Assembly: GCF_016446475.1 (NCBI RefSeq)
Contig: NZ_JAEHFP010000020.1
Location: forward strand, 1 to 45,345
Source of the DNA: Paracoccus binzhouensis
Lineage (GTDB): Bacteria > Pseudomonadota > Alphaproteobacteria > Rhodobacterales > Rhodobacteraceae
DNA length: 45,345 bases
Direction: 5' to 3'
The translations under genes and the position numbers were made by a program. Below, one piece after another: positions 17,584 through 26,584 of the stretch (the first letter of the stretch is position 1; each line of letters starts with the position of its first letter). The notes under the pieces are model-generated. The model was not told the DNA's origin. It worked only from the letters and a program-made list of their open reading frames with translations, and searched no databases.

Positions 17584-18218
17584 TGGATCGTCTCCTCGTT
17601 GTCGCCACCATGCAGGGCGTATTCCAGCAGCCCGTCCAGCAGCACCCGGCGCTCGGACAGGGTCCGCGCTTCCAGCAGGGCCTGCTTTTCCTCGGGCGCG
17701 AAGGGCAGCAGCATGGACAGCGAGTTGATCAGCGTCTCCTCCTCGGAGGCCTCGGCGGCGTCCCAGTCGGTCGAGAGGCTGCGCTGCTCCATGTAGCGGC
17801 CCAGCCGCGCCATGAAGCCGGAGCGGTCGAAACGCGGATCCTGCTCGGGCTGGGCGGCCAGGTCCGGCTCATAGCCGCGCCAGTCCACCTGGCCGCGCAG
17901 ATAGGGGGTGAAGCCGGGCTGCACCTCGTTCAGCCGGAAGCGCGAGCGCGCCTTCAGCGAGATCATCAGCCGGCCATCGTCCAGCTCGGAAAAGGCCACG
18001 ATGCGCCCGGCGCAGCCGACCTGGGCCAGCGCGTCCAGCCCGGCCTCGGCCGGCTGGATCATGCCGATCAGCCGCGAGGGCGTCTTCAGCACGTCCTCGA
18101 CCATCTGCAGATAGCGCGGCTCGAAGATCTGCAGGGGCAGGCGGGTGCGGGGCATCAGCACCGCGCCCGGCAGCGGGAACAGCGGGACGGTCTCGGGCAG
18201 GTCGATGCCGCGGGCCAT
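17580..18218 (-). CDS. Lon N-terminal (substrate-binding) domain protein
   Basis: A 212-residue protein consisting of the Lon protease N-terminal domain without ATPase or protease parts. The typical opening [20 protein letters not shown] and [15 protein letters not shown] is present, followed by [20 protein letters not shown]. It probably binds unfolded protein or regulates proteolysis; the exact role is not known. It starts one base after the thioredoxin-TPR gene stop, and its end overlaps the Trm112 gene, so all three are translated as a unit. The pairing with a CnoX-like protein supports a role in protein quality control. Confidence 0.9.
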   Translation of the reverse strand: MARGIDLPETVPLFPLPGAVLMPRTRLPLQIFEPRYLQMVEDVLKTPSRLIGMIQPAEAGLDALAQVGCAGRIVAFSELDDGRLMISLKARSRFRLNEVQPGFTPYLRGQVDWRGYEPDLAAQPEQDPRFDRSGFMARLGRYMEQRSLSTDWDAAEASEEETLINSLSMLLPFAPEEKQALLEARTLSERRVLLDGLLEYALHGGDNEETIQ

Positions 18219-18219
18219 G

Positions 18220-19131
18220 TCAGGCGAAGATCAGCGAGGACAGCCGGCGGCGCCCCTTCTGCGCCAGCGGATCGGTGGGCTTCAGGGCATCGAAGATGGT
18301 CAGCAGCTGCGCCTTGGCGGCGCCGTCGTTCCAGTCGCGGTCGCGGCGGAAGGCTTCCAGAAGCTGGTCGATGGCCTCCTCGACCTGGCCGGCGGCGTGC
18401 AGCGCCGTGGCATAGTCGAAACGCGCCTGCTGGTCGGCCGGGTCGGCCTCGACCTTCTGGCGCAACTCGTCCAGCGGCCCGGCCTCGGCGGCCTGCCGCG
18501 CCAGTTGCAGCTGGGCGCGCGCGGCCTCGATGGGCGCGGCATGGGCGATGGCGGCGGGCACCTGGGCCAGAGCCTCCGCGGCGCGGTCGGCATGGCCGGC
18601 GGCCAGATGGGCGCGGACCAGCCCGCCCCAGGCGGCGGGATTCTCGGGCTCTTCCTCGAGGATCGCGGCAAAGGTCTCGGCCGCATCCTCGGCCGCGCCC
18701 TCGGCGATCATCGCCTCGGCCGCGTCCAGCGCCGCGGCCAGGCCGCCGTCATCGCCGCCCATCGCCGCCAGCTTCTCGACGAACTGCTTGATCTGGCTTT
18801 GCGGGATCGCGCCCTGGAAGGCGTCGACCGGCTGGCCCTGGAAGAAGGCATAGACCGTCGGAATCGACTGCACGCGCAACTGCGCGGCGATCATCTGGTT
18901 CTCGTCCACGTTGACCTTGGCCATGCGGACGCGGCCCTTTTGGCGGGCGACCTCGGCCTCGAGCTGCGGGCCGAGCGTCTTGCAGGGGCCGCACCAGGGC
19001 GCCCAGAAATCGACGATCACCGGCACCGTCATCGAGGCATCGACCACATCGGCCATGAAGGTAGCCTCGGTCACGTCCTTGATGATATCGGCGGGGGCGG
19101 CATCCTTGGGGGCAGAGCCAAGCTCGAGCAT
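18220..19131 (-). CDS. Thioredoxin-TPR protein (CnoX/YbbN-like)
   Basis: A 303-residue protein with an N-terminal thioredoxin domain (about residues 18-125; active site WCGPC at 46-50) and a C-terminal TPR-like helical region. Both active-site cysteines are kept, unlike E. coli CnoX, which lacks the CxxC disulfide pair, so it may be redox-active. CnoX-type proteins act as holdases that protect unfolded proteins from oxidative damage and pass them to chaperones. It leads the operon with the Lon-domain and Trm112 genes. Length (about 300) is typical of alphaproteobacterial members. Confidence 0.9.
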   Translation of the reverse strand: MLELGSAPKDAAPADIIKDVTEATFMADVVDASMTVPVIVDFWAPWCGPCKTLGPQLEAEVARQKGRVRMAKVNVDENQMIAAQLRVQSIPTVYAFFQGQPVDAFQGAIPQSQIKQFVEKLAAMGGDDGGLAAALDAAEAMIAEGAAEDAAETFAAILEEEPENPAAWGGLVRAHLAAGHADRAAEALAQVPAAIAHAAPIEAARAQLQLARQAAEAGPLDELRQKVEADPADQQARFDYATALHAAGQVEEAIDQLLEAFRRDRDWNDGAAKAQLLTIFDALKPTDPLAQKGRRRLSSLIFA

Positions 19132-19211
19132 CGGGTATCCTCATGCGACAGGGTTGCCCCCTAGATGGCGCAGCAACCGGCGCGATGCAAGATTGCGCCG
19201 GCCGCGCAGGG

Positions 19212-19234
19212 CGCTGCGGCGAAGCGCCGCAGCG
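19212..19234 (-). terminator. GC hairpin downstream of xthA
   Basis: Perfect 10-nt arms CGCTGCGGCG and CGCCGCAGCG with a 3-nt loop lie five bases past the xthA stop on the minus strand. No T-run is seen, so termination strength is uncertain. Confidence 0.5.
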
Positions 19235-19239
19235 GGGGA

Positions 19240-20025
19240 TCAGAGATCGAAGCTGGCCAGCACCGGCACATGGTCGCTGGGCTGCTGCCAACCGCGCAGC
19301 GGCCGCAGGATGCGGCTGCCATGCCCGGCATTGGCGATGTCCGGCGTGGCCCAGATGTGGTCCAGGCGCCGGCCCTTGTCGGCGGCGTCCCAGTCGCGCG
19401 CGCGATAGCTCCACCAGCTGTAAAGCAGTCCCCGGGGAATGTCCTTGCGGGTGATGTCCACCCAGCTGCCGGCATCCTGCGCCGCCCCCAGGTGCTCGAC
19501 CTCGACGGGCGTGTGGCTGACGATCTTCAGCAATTGCTTGTGCGACCAGACATCGTCCTCGCGCGGGGCGATGTTCAGGTCGCCCACCATGATCGAGCGC
19601 GCAGGCTTGTCGGCGTGGAAGGCGTCGCGCATCTCAGTCAGGAAATCCAGCTTCTGGCCGAACTTCACATTCTGCTCGCGGTCGGGAATGTCGCCGCCCG
19701 CCGGCACGTAGAAGTTGTGGATGGTGACGCCGTTCTCCAGCCGGGCGGCGACATGGCGGGCATGGCCCAGCCCGGCATAGTCGCGGTCGCCCGCATCCTC
19801 GATCGGCAGCTTCGACAGGATGGCGACGCCGTTATAGCCCTTTTGCCCGCGCGCCACGACATGCCGGTAGCCCAGCGCCCGGAACGCCTCCAGCGGGATC
19901 TTCTCGACCGGGCTCTTGGTCTCCTGCAGGCACAGGATGTCCGGCGCTTCCTCGGCCAGGAAGCGGGCGACCAGCGCCTCGCGCAGGCGGATCGAATTGA
20001 TGTTCCAGGTGGCGATGGTGAACAT
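19240..20025 (-). CDS. xthA: Exodeoxyribonuclease III (AP endonuclease)
   Basis: A 261-residue EEP-superfamily nuclease that cleaves abasic sites and degrades DNA from 3' ends in base excision repair. Motifs in order: TWNINSIR near the N-terminus, CLQETK with the metal-binding Glu, YNGVAILSK, FYVPAGGD, VGDLNIAPREDD, RRLDHIWAT and SDHVPV with the catalytic His. Length (about 260) is normal. A 263-bp gap separates it from the response regulator gene upstream, so it probably has its own promoter. Confidence 0.95.
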   Translation of the reverse strand: MFTIATWNINSIRLREALVARFLAEEAPDILCLQETKSPVEKIPLEAFRALGYRHVVARGQKGYNGVAILSKLPIEDAGDRDYAGLGHARHVAARLENGVTIHNFYVPAGGDIPDREQNVKFGQKLDFLTEMRDAFHADKPARSIMVGDLNIAPREDDVWSHKQLLKIVSHTPVEVEHLGAAQDAGSWVDITRKDIPRGLLYSWWSYRARDWDAADKGRRLDHIWATPDIANAGHGSRILRPLRGWQQPSDHVPVLASFDL

Positions 20026-20138
20026 GGCAGCTCCTTTTCGGGGACGGACCCTAGGGGCGCGAAGGGGGCTTGTCCACCGCTGCCTGAAAACCGCCTGGCC
20101 GCCGCTTTCTCCATTTCACAAATCCTCTCTGGGGGTGT

Positions 20139-20157
20139 GGGGGGCGAAGCGCCCCCG
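20139..20157. terminator. G/C hairpin in the xthA-cenR gap
   Basis: Arms GGGGGCG and CGCCCCC (20140-20156, extendable by one pair) enclose AAG. It sits in the 263-bp gap upstream of xthA and downstream of the response regulator gene, where it would end transcription of the latter. No T-run is present. Confidence 0.45.
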
Positions 20158-20288
20158 CCGGCGGCGGCAAAGAAAACCCGGCCGCCGGGCGGACCGGGGC
20201 CGGGTCGTCATGTGGCCGCATCCTCCGACCACCGGGCTTCGCAGGCAGAACCCGCAAGCCATGCGCGGGTTCCGCCGATGAACTTTTA

Positions 20289-20975
20289 TCAAGCAACCAG
20301 CCGATAGCCGCCGGATTCGGTGACCAGCAGCCGCGCGTTCGAGGGGTCGGGCTCGATCTTCTGGCGCAGGCGATAGATATGCGTCTCCAGCGTATGCGTG
20401 GTCACGCCGGCATTGTAGCCCCAGACCTCGTGCAGAAGCACGTCGCGCGGCACCACCCCGTCCTGGGCGCGATACAGGAATTTCAGGATGTTGGTTTCCT
20501 TCTCCGTCAGCCGGATCTTGCGGTCCTTGGCGTCGATCAGCATCTTCATCGCCGGCTTGAACGTATAGGGGCCAAGCTGGAAGATCGCGTCCTCGGACTG
20601 CTCATGCGTGCGCAGCTGGGCGCGCAGCCGCGCCAGCAGCACCGGGAACTTGAACGGCTTGGTGATGTAGTCGTTCGCGCCCGAATCCAGCCCCAGGATG
20701 GTATCGGCATCGGTGTCGTGGCCGGTCAGCATGACGATGGGGCACTTGACGCCCTGCTTGCGCAGCCGCTTGCACAGCTCGCGCCCGTCGGTGTCGGGCA
20801 GGCCCACGTCCAGCACCACCAGGTCGAAGATGGCGCCCTTGCTCTTTTCCACCGCCTCGTGGCCCGTGCCGGCCTCGAACACCTCGAAATCCTCGGTGGC
20901 GACCAATTGCTCGGCCAGGGCCTCGCGCAGGTCTTCCTCGTCATCGACCAGCAGGATCTTTTTCAGTCCGGCCAT
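20289..20975 (-). CDS. cenR: OmpR-family response regulator, CenR-like
   Basis: A 228-residue response regulator. The receiver domain has DDEED at 11-15 and phosphoacceptor Asp56 in [11 protein letters not shown] winged-helix DNA-binding domain follows, with [20 protein letters not shown] and [20 protein letters not shown]. The overall sequence, especially [20 protein letters not shown] followed by DYITKPF, matches the alphaproteobacterial CenR group, an orphan regulator essential for envelope functions in Caulobacter and Rhodobacter. No sensor kinase is adjacent, as expected for CenR. It is divergent from ribA. The family is certain; the specific name is recognised from memory, not from a search. 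Confidence 0.85.
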   Translation of the reverse strand: MAGLKKILLVDDEEDLREALAEQLVATEDFEVFEAGTGHEAVEKSKGAIFDLVVLDVGLPDTDGRELCKRLRKQGVKCPIVMLTGHDTDADTILGLDSGANDYITKPFKFPVLLARLRAQLRTHEQSEDAIFQLGPYTFKPAMKMLIDAKDRKIRLTEKETNILKFLYRAQDGVVPRDVLLHEVWGYNAGVTTHTLETHIYRLRQKIEPDPSNARLLVTESGGYRLVA

Positions 20976-21108
20976 TCTTGCCTCCTTTGGCGTTATGGCG
21001 GAAAACTGTGGCGCGGCGCGGCAGGCGTCCAGCGGTTTGCAGCAATTCTCACATGGAGTTGTCGGAAATCCGCCCTATGTTTCAGATTGTTTCAACCATG
21101 CTGGCCCG

Positions 21109-22170
21109 ATGACCCTGATCCCCACCCTGACCGAGACCCTGTCGCGCGCCCGCGCCGACCTGCGCATGGGCCTGCCCGTGGTCATCGGCGGCCAGCTGGT
21201 CGCGGCGGTCGAGACGCTGCGCGCCGACCGGCTGGAGACGATGCGCGCCCTCGGCCCCGCCGTGCTGGCGATCACCGAGCCGCGGGCCGAGACGCTGAAG
21301 GTCCGGGTCTATGACCGCGACCTGGCGCGCGTCACGGTGCCGGACGATGCCGATCTGGGCTGGCTGCGCGCCGTGGCCGATCCGGCGGGCGACCTGATGA
21401 CGCCGATGAAGGGGCCGTTCCGCAGCCCGCGCGGCGGCGATGTCGATCCGCATCGCGCCGGCATCGCGCTGGCGAAATCGGCGCAGCTGCTGCCCGCGGT
21501 GTTGGTGGTGCCCCTGGCCGATCCGCCCGAGGGGCTGACGCGGCTTTCCCCCGGCCCGGCGCTGGCGCAGATGGCGACCGAGGCCGCGATGGCCCCCGTC
21601 GCCGCCGCGCGCCTGCCGCTGCTGGCGGCCGAGAACGCCAAGCTGCACATCTTCCGCCCCGACAATGGCGAGGCCGAGCATTACGCGGTCGAGATCGGCG
21701 CCCCCTCGCGCGCGGCGCCGGTGCTGGCGCGGCTGCATTCGGCCTGCTTCACCGGCGACGTGCTGGGCAGCCTGAAATGCGATTGCGGCCCGCAGCTGCA
21801 TGCCGCGCTGGCCGCGATGGGCCAGGCGGGCGCGGGCGTGCTGCTTTACCTGAACCAGGAGGGGCGCGGCATCGGCCTGGCCAACAAGATGCGCGCCTAT
21901 GCGCTGCAGAACCAGGGCTTCGACACGGTCGAGGCCAACCACCGCCTGGGCTTCCAGGACGACGAGCGCGATTTCCGCATCGGCGCCGGCATCCTGAAGA
22001 AGATGGGCTTCGAGGCGGTGCGGCTGATGACCAACAACCCGAAAAAGGTGGCGATGCTGGAGGGCCACGGCATCCGCGTGGCCGAGCGCGTGCCGCTGAT
22101 CACCCCGCGCAACCGCCACAATACCGGCTATCTGGACGTGAAGGCCGCGAAATCGGGCCATCTGCTGTGA
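21109..22170 (+). CDS. ribA: GTP cyclohydrolase II with N-terminal extension
   Basis: A 353-residue enzyme that opens GTP to start riboflavin synthesis. The catalytic half starts near residue 160 and has the zinc-binding cysteines in [17 protein letters not shown], the [19 protein letters not shown] active-site region and MTNNPKKV. The first 150 or so residues resemble a degenerate second domain and lack the DHBP synthase motifs of RibBA, so it is probably monofunctional. ATG 21109 has no clear Shine-Dalgarno sequence; I chose it because the [12 protein letters not shown] opening fits alphaproteobacterial homologues and no other in-frame start is nearby. The stop overlaps the next gene by 4 nt. 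Confidence 0.9.
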   Translation: MTLIPTLTETLSRARADLRMGLPVVIGGQLVAAVETLRADRLETMRALGPAVLAITEPRAETLKVRVYDRDLARVTVPDDADLGWLRAVADPAGDLMTPMKGPFRSPRGGDVDPHRAGIALAKSAQLLPAVLVVPLADPPEGLTRLSPGPALAQMATEAAMAPVAAARLPLLAAENAKLHIFRPDNGEAEHYAVEIGAPSRAAPVLARLHSACFTGDVLGSLKCDCGPQLHAALAAMGQAGAGVLLYLNQEGRGIGLANKMRAYALQNQGFDTVEANHRLGFQDDERDFRIGAGILKKMGFEAVRLMTNNPKKVAMLEGHGIRVAERVPLITPRNRHNTGYLDVKAAKSGHLL

Positions 22171-22703
22171 GGCTGCTGCTGACCCCCATGGGGCTGCGGG
22201 CGGGGTCGCAGCTCATCCCCTGTGCGGTCGGGCGCGGCGGCATCCGGGCTGACAAGGCCGAGGGCGACGGCGCGACGCCCGTCGGCCGGCACCGCATCGT
22301 CGGGCTGCTCTATCGCCCGGATCGGCTGGCGCGGCCGGCGGCCTGGGCGCGGCCGATCCTGCCGGGCGATTTGTGGTGCGACGCCTCAGACCATCCGGCC
22401 TATAACCATCCGGTGCGCGCGCCCTTCGGCCCCAGCCACGAGGCGATGCGGCGCGCCGACCCGCTTTACGACATCGTGCTGGTGACAAACTGGAACTTTC
22501 CGCAGGCCCGGCCCAACGCCGGTTCGGCGATCTTCCTGCATCAATGGCGCCGGCCGGGCTTCCCGACCGCCGGCTGCATCGCCATGGCGCGGCGCGACCT
22601 GATCCGTCTCGCCTCGGCCATCGCGCCGGGCGATGTGCTGGAGATCCCCGCCCTGCCGCGCTGGCCGGCGCGCAAGCCCGCCAGCCGGCACGGCAAGGAC
22701 TAG
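22167..22703 (+). CDS. YkuD-type L,D-transpeptidase-like protein
   Basis: A 178-residue protein with the compact YkuD fold. The active-site segment is FPTAGCIAM with Cys137; an upstream histidine is in FLHQW. Proteins of this small group have no clear signal peptide, and their link to peptidoglycan cross-linking is by homology only. The start is a GTG at 22167 overlapping the ribA stop (GTGA), giving [14 protein letters not shown] at the N-terminus; an internal ATG at codon 8 is possible. Translation is probably coupled to ribA. Confidence 0.8.
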   Translation: MRLLLTPMGLRAGSQLIPCAVGRGGIRADKAEGDGATPVGRHRIVGLLYRPDRLARPAAWARPILPGDLWCDASDHPAYNHPVRAPFGPSHEAMRRADPLYDIVLVTNWNFPQARPNAGSAIFLHQWRRPGFPTAGCIAMARRDLIRLASAIAPGDVLEIPALPRWPARKPASRHGKD

Positions 22704-22706
22704 GCG

Positions 22707-23456
22707 TCACAGCGCCGTATAGCCGCCGTCCACCAGGTGATAGCTGCCGGTGATGAAGCTGGCGCGGTCCGACAGCAGGAAGGCGACAAGCCCCGCCACC
22801 TCGTCGGCCCGGCCCAGCCGACCGATGGGGTGGCGGGCGACCAGCGCCTGCTTGGCCTCCGGATCCATCTGGTCGAGCAGCGGCGTGTCGATGAAAGCCG
22901 GGCCAACCGAATTCACCCGGATGCCCTTCTGCGCATATTCCAGCGCCGCGTTCCTGGTCATGCCCAGCACGGCATGCTTGGCCGAGACATAGGCGCCCGC
23001 GCCGTCGAAGCCGACCGAGCCGAGGATCGAGGCCATGTTCACGATCGCCCCGCCGCCGGCTTCCAACATGGCCGGGATGCCGTAGCGCATGCCGTAGAAG
23101 ACCGCGTTCAGGTTCACGTCGATCACCTTTTGCCAGCCGTCCAGCGGGTATTCCCCGACCGGCGCGCTGGGGCCGCCGATGCCGGCATTGTTCACCAGCA
23201 GGTGCAGCCCGCCCAGCCGCTTGGCGACCTCGACCGCCTTGCGCACCTGTTCGGGGTCCGAAACATCGCCCGCCACCGCCTCGGCCCGGCCGCCTGCCGC
23301 GACGATCCGGTCGGCGGTGGCGCGGGCGGTTTCCTCGTGAAGGTCGGCGGCCACCACCGTGGCACCCGAGGCGGCAAGCTCCAGTGCGATCGCCTCGCCC
23401 AGCCCCGAGCCGGCGCCGGTCACCAGCGCGATCCTGTTGTCAAAACGAATGTCCAT
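22707..23456 (-). CDS. Short-chain dehydrogenase/reductase
   Basis: A 249-residue NAD(P)-dependent oxidoreductase of the classical SDR family. The cofactor motif TGAGSGLG is at residues 13-20; NNAG, the catalytic Ser in MASILGS and the YVSAK Tyr/Lys pair are all present, as is the YHLVDGGY ending. An Asp in VVAADLH after the second strand suggests NAD rather than NADP. The substrate cannot be inferred. ATG 23456 is preceded by GGAGG. It is convergent with the transpeptidase gene and separated from it by 3 nt. Confidence 0.9.
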   Translation of the reverse strand: MDIRFDNRIALVTGAGSGLGEAIALELAASGATVVAADLHEETARATADRIVAAGGRAEAVAGDVSDPEQVRKAVEVAKRLGGLHLLVNNAGIGGPSAPVGEYPLDGWQKVIDVNLNAVFYGMRYGIPAMLEAGGGAIVNMASILGSVGFDGAGAYVSAKHAVLGMTRNAALEYAQKGIRVNSVGPAFIDTPLLDQMDPEAKQALVARHPIGRLGRADEVAGLVAFLLSDRASFITGSYHLVDGGYTAL

Positions 23457-23569
23457 GCGAGCCTCCTGCGTGATTCCGGGACATGATAGCGTCCGCCGGG
23501 GCCACGTCCCTGCGGCCAATCGTATCAATGCCGCGCCGTGGACCGGGTTCCCCCGTCACAGCGGCCCCG

Positions 23570-24763
23570 TCACAGCGGCCCGGTCTGCCACAGCCGGATC
23601 TTCAGCCCGCCATGCGCGACATAGGGCCCCGGCTCGCGAAACGGCAGGCCGGTGGCGCGGGCCAGCGGCGCCTCGCTGGTCACCAGGCCGATGCGCCAGC
23701 CGCGGAAGCGCTCGCGCAGCACCTCGCCCAGCGCCGCGTGCAGGCCGAACAGCGGCCCCTTGTTGCCGATGCGCGCGCCATAGGGCGGGTTGACGATGAC
23801 AAGGCCGGGCGGTCCCTCGGGACGCTCCAGCCCGGCGATGGCGCGGTTCTCGAAACGGGTCCAGCCGTCCAGCCCGGCGCGTTCGGCATTCTCACGACTC
23901 ATGCGGATGGCGCCGGCATCGCGGTCGCTGCCGCGGTAACGAGGCTGCCCCGAGGCGGGCGGGACCGGCGCGCTGCGCATCGCCTGCCACGCCGGCGCGT
24001 CATGGCCCGGCAGATGTTCAAAGGCGAAATGCCGCATCCGGCCGGGACGCAGGCCCGCCGCGATCTCGGCCGCCTCGATGACGAAGGTGCCCGAGCCGCA
24101 CATCGGGTCCAGCACCGGCTCGACCCCGTCGAAGCCGCATTGGCGCAGGAACATCGCCGCCATGGTCTCGCGCATCGGCGCCTTGCCGACCGCCTGCTTG
24201 TGGCCGCGCCGGTGCAGCGACTCGCCCGATGTGTCCAGGCTGAGGGTGCAAAGGTCATCCTCCAGCCGGACCTTCAGCGTGACCGGCGCATCCTCGGCAA
24301 CGGGAACGCCGAGGCTGTCGCGGAGGGCGGCCTCGACGCGCTGGGTGATGGCGCCGGCGTGATAGATGCGCGACTTGCGGCTGCTGGCCTCGATGCGGAC
24401 CGACACGTCCGGGCGCAGCCAGTCCGCCCAGGGAAAGCGGCGCGCGCGCTTGTCCAGCTGCGCCGGGTGCATGGCGCGAAAGGCGCCGATGCGAGCCAGC
24501 ACCCGCGTCGCGCCGCGAATCTCCAGGTTCGCCCGCCAGACATCCGGCCAGCCGCCGGTGAAGGCGACGCCGCCGGGCTGGACCTGCGCGTCCCAGCCGA
24601 GCGCCCGGGCCTCCTCGGCCAGCGGTTCCTCGAGGCCCGGCGTGGCAACCAGGAAGATCTCCATGCGCGCCGGATCGGCGGCAAGCGGCGCGGCCTCGGG
24701 CTGCGGGCGGGGCGCGGGCATGGGCTTGGTCTTGCGGGACGGGGTTCTGGGTTTCATCGGCAT
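23570..24763 (-). CDS. THUMP-domain class I RNA methyltransferase (RlmL/YcbY-like)
   Basis: A 397-residue SAM-dependent methyltransferase, probably forming N2-methylguanosine in 23S rRNA. After a basic Pro/Lys-rich N-terminus come a THUMP-like RNA-binding region (about residues 35-175), the SAM motif PVLDPMCGSGTFVIEAAEIA and the catalytic NPPYG motif typical of N-methyltransferases. It corresponds to the N-terminal half of E. coli RlmKL only. Two in-frame ATGs (24763 and 24757) make the exact start uncertain by two codons. It is divergent from the VOC-family gene. Confidence 0.88.
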   Translation of the reverse strand: MPMKPRTPSRKTKPMPAPRPQPEAAPLAADPARMEIFLVATPGLEEPLAEEARALGWDAQVQPGGVAFTGGWPDVWRANLEIRGATRVLARIGAFRAMHPAQLDKRARRFPWADWLRPDVSVRIEASSRKSRIYHAGAITQRVEAALRDSLGVPVAEDAPVTLKVRLEDDLCTLSLDTSGESLHRRGHKQAVGKAPMRETMAAMFLRQCGFDGVEPVLDPMCGSGTFVIEAAEIAAGLRPGRMRHFAFEHLPGHDAPAWQAMRSAPVPPASGQPRYRGSDRDAGAIRMSRENAERAGLDGWTRFENRAIAGLERPEGPPGLVIVNPPYGARIGNKGPLFGLHAALGEVLRERFRGWRIGLVTSEAPLARATGLPFREPGPYVAHGGLKIRLWQTGPL

Positions 24764-24841
24764 CCGGCAGCGAAAGGCCCCGCATCATGCGCCGCGGCGC
24801 CGGCGAAGGCAATCATCCCCGTTCTGGCGACAGTGTTCCTC

Positions 24842-24865
24842 GATTGGCGCCATTTCAAGCCAATC
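24842..24865. promoter_or_regulatory. Palindrome in divergent gap before VOC-family gene
   Basis: Perfect 7-nt arms GATTGGC and GCCAATC are separated by 10 nt. The repeat lies 46 nt before the VOC-family start and overlaps the likely -35 area of a weak promoter whose -10 would be TATCTT at 24876-24881. It is a plausible operator in this 147-bp divergent gap. Confidence 0.4.
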
Positions 24866-24910
24866 CGGCCGCACCTATCTTGGCGGAAACAGGACAGGAA
24901 GGAGATCGTC

Positions 24911-25705
24911 ATGGCCAGCAGCGATGCACCCATTCAGATCGGCCGGGTGGCGCTGATCGTCAAAGACCTGGAGAAGGTCGGGGATTTCTACCACTCCGCC
25001 ATCGGCCTGGACCGCCTGTCGGGCAGCGGCGAGGAACTGGTGCTGGGCGCCGGCGGCCGGCCGCTGCTGGAGCTGCGCCGCGACCGCGCCGCCCGCCATC
25101 GCCCGCGCGAGGCGGGGCTGTTCCACACCGCCTTCCTGCTGCCCGACCGCAAGGCACTGGGGCGCTGGCTGCGCCATGCCGCCGACCGGCGGATCGGCCT
25201 GGACGGCGCCTCGGACCACCTGGTCAGCGAGGCGCTCTACCTGCGCGATCCCGAGGGCAACGGCATCGAGATCTATGCCGACCGGCCCCGCTCGGCCTGG
25301 CAGACCGATGGCCGCCAGGTGCGGATGGACACGGTGGCGCTGAACCTGCAAAGCCTGCTCGACGCGGCGGATGCCCCCTGGACCGGGGCGCCCGAGGGCA
25401 GCGTGATCGGCCATGTCCACCTGCAGGTCGGCAATGTCGCCGAGGCCGAGGCATTCTACATGAACCGGCTGGGCATGGATCGCAGCGCCCATATGTCCGG
25501 CGCCAGCTTCTTCGCCACCGGCGGCTATCACCATCACCTGGCAGGGAACATCTGGAACAGCCGCGGCGCGGGGCCGCGCAGCGCCGATGCGGCCGGGCTG
25601 GCCGAGGTGGTTCTGGCGGCCGATGCCGACGCGCTGGCGGCGCTGGGACAGGCGGCGTTCAGCGATCCCTGGGGCACGCGGCTGCGCGTCGAGCCGAAGG
25701 GCTGA
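24911..25705 (+). CDS. VOC-family (glyoxalase/extradiol-dioxygenase-like) two-domain protein
   Basis: A 264-residue protein made of two vicinal-oxygen-chelate modules: IGRVALIVKDLEKVGDFYHS at about residues 9-28 and VIGHVHLQVGNVAEAEAFYM at about 170-190. Probable metal ligands are the His in FHTAFLLPD, the Glu in GNGIEIYAD and the His residues in IGHVHLQV and YHHHLAGN. The layout resembles CatE-like catechol 2,3-dioxygenase homologues, but substrate and activity are unknown. ATG 24911 is preceded by AGGAAGGAG. It converges with the metallophosphoesterase gene. Confidence 0.85.
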   Translation: MASSDAPIQIGRVALIVKDLEKVGDFYHSAIGLDRLSGSGEELVLGAGGRPLLELRRDRAARHRPREAGLFHTAFLLPDRKALGRWLRHAADRRIGLDGASDHLVSEALYLRDPEGNGIEIYADRPRSAWQTDGRQVRMDTVALNLQSLLDAADAPWTGAPEGSVIGHVHLQVGNVAEAEAFYMNRLGMDRSAHMSGASFFATGGYHHHLAGNIWNSRGAGPRSADAAGLAEVVLAADADALAALGQAAFSDPWGTRLRVEPKG

Positions 25706-25715
25706 GCCCGTGGCC

Positions 25716-25767
25716 GGGGGCTCTGCCCCCACGCCTCTCCGGCCCCTCGACGGGGCCCGAGAGGCGT
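25716..25767. terminator. Double hairpin between convergent genes
   Basis: The first hairpin has arms GGGGGC and GCCCCC around TCT (25716-25730). The second (25731-25767) has outer arms ACGCCTCTC and GAGAGGCGT and, after one mismatch, inner arms GGCCCC and GGGGCC around five bases. Placement between two converging genes fits a bidirectional terminator. Confidence 0.6.
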
Positions 25768-25772
25768 CCCCC

Positions 25773-25794
25773 GGAGTATTGGGAGAACGAAGAA
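25773..25794 (+). repeat. GGGTATTTG-type intergenic element, copy 3
   Basis: This copy starts GGAGTATTGGGAG and ends AACGAAGAA, directly after the double hairpin. Confidence 0.45.
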
Positions 25795-25795
25795 A

Positions 25796-26584
25796 TCAGG
25801 CCGGGCGCCAGAGGCCGGTCCGCCGGGTGAAGCGCAGTTCCTGCGGCGGGCGGAAGCCGGGCTCGTCCATCGGCGCGACATGGCGCTCGACCACCAGGTC
25901 CGGGCCGCGGAAATCCAGCACCGCGCATTCGTTCTGCCGGTCGTCGGGCCGGGCGCACAGCGCGGTGCCCGCCTGCACCTGCAGGACCGGGCGGCCGCTT
26001 TCGCCCAGGAAGGCGCCGATCGACCACAGGTGCAGGTGGCCGCTCAGCACCAGCTGCACGCCCTCGGCCTCGAAACGGTCGAGGGCGGGGCCGGCGCCCT
26101 TCATCAGCGCCTTGTCCACCTGCGGGCGCTGCTGCATCGGGTGGTGCAGGGCGACGATGTTGACGCAGGCCGGGTCCAGTCCCGCGATCACCCGCGCCAC
26201 CTGGGCCGGGGTGATGATGCCGCGCTGCCAGGCCATGGGATCGACGCTGTTCACCCCCTGCACCCGCACCCCGCCGACATGGCCGACCGGCTCGAGGGTC
26301 TGGGCGATGGCGCGGCGCCAGCGGCCATAGGGCTGCATCATCCGGTCGGAAAGCTTGTAGAGCGGGATGTCGTGATTGCCCGGCACCGCGATCAGCGGCG
26401 CCTCGATCCGGCGCAGGAAGGCCGCGGCCCGGGCGAATTGCGCCGAGCGGCCGCGATGGGTCAGGTCGCCCGTCACCACGACCAGATCGGCGCGGGCAGC
26501 GTTCACCAGGTCCAGCAGCGGCTCGACCAGCGCAGCGCGTTCATAGCCGAAATGCAGGTCCGAGAGATGCAGGATGCGCGTCAT
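25796..26584 (-). CDS. Calcineurin-like metallophosphoesterase
   Basis: A 262-residue phosphoesterase of the CpdA-like class. The metal-binding motifs are complete: LSDLHFGYE, VVTGDLTHRG, VPGNHDIPL, ALHHPM and LSGHLHLWS. The family hydrolyses cyclic nucleotides or other phosphodiesters; the substrate here is not known. Its start codon overlaps the stop of the upstream lipid-kinase-like gene (ATGA), so the two are co-translated. That pairing, together with the kinase-like neighbour, hints at a role in lipid or nucleotide signalling but does not prove it. Confidence 0.9.
   Translation of the reverse strand: MTRILHLSDLHFGYERAALVEPLLDLVNAARADLVVVTGDLTHRGRSAQFARAAAFLRRIEAPLIAVPGNHDIPLYKLSDRMMQPYGRWRRAIAQTLEPVGHVGGVRVQGVNSVDPMAWQRGIITPAQVARVIAGLDPACVNIVALHHPMQQRPQVDKALMKGAGPALDRFEAEGVQLVLSGHLHLWSIGAFLGESGRPVLQVQAGTALCARPDDRQNECAVLDFRGPDLVVERHVAPMDEPGFRPPQELRFTRRTGLWRPA

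Noticed and set aside
20976..21108. FMN riboswitch ahead of ribA
   Set aside because: The gap is only 133 bp and shows none of the conserved RFN-element sequences.
22707..23456. Assignment of the SDR to 3-hydroxybutyrate or glucose dehydrogenase
   Set aside because: Only general SDR motifs are present; no substrate-specific feature supports a named activity.
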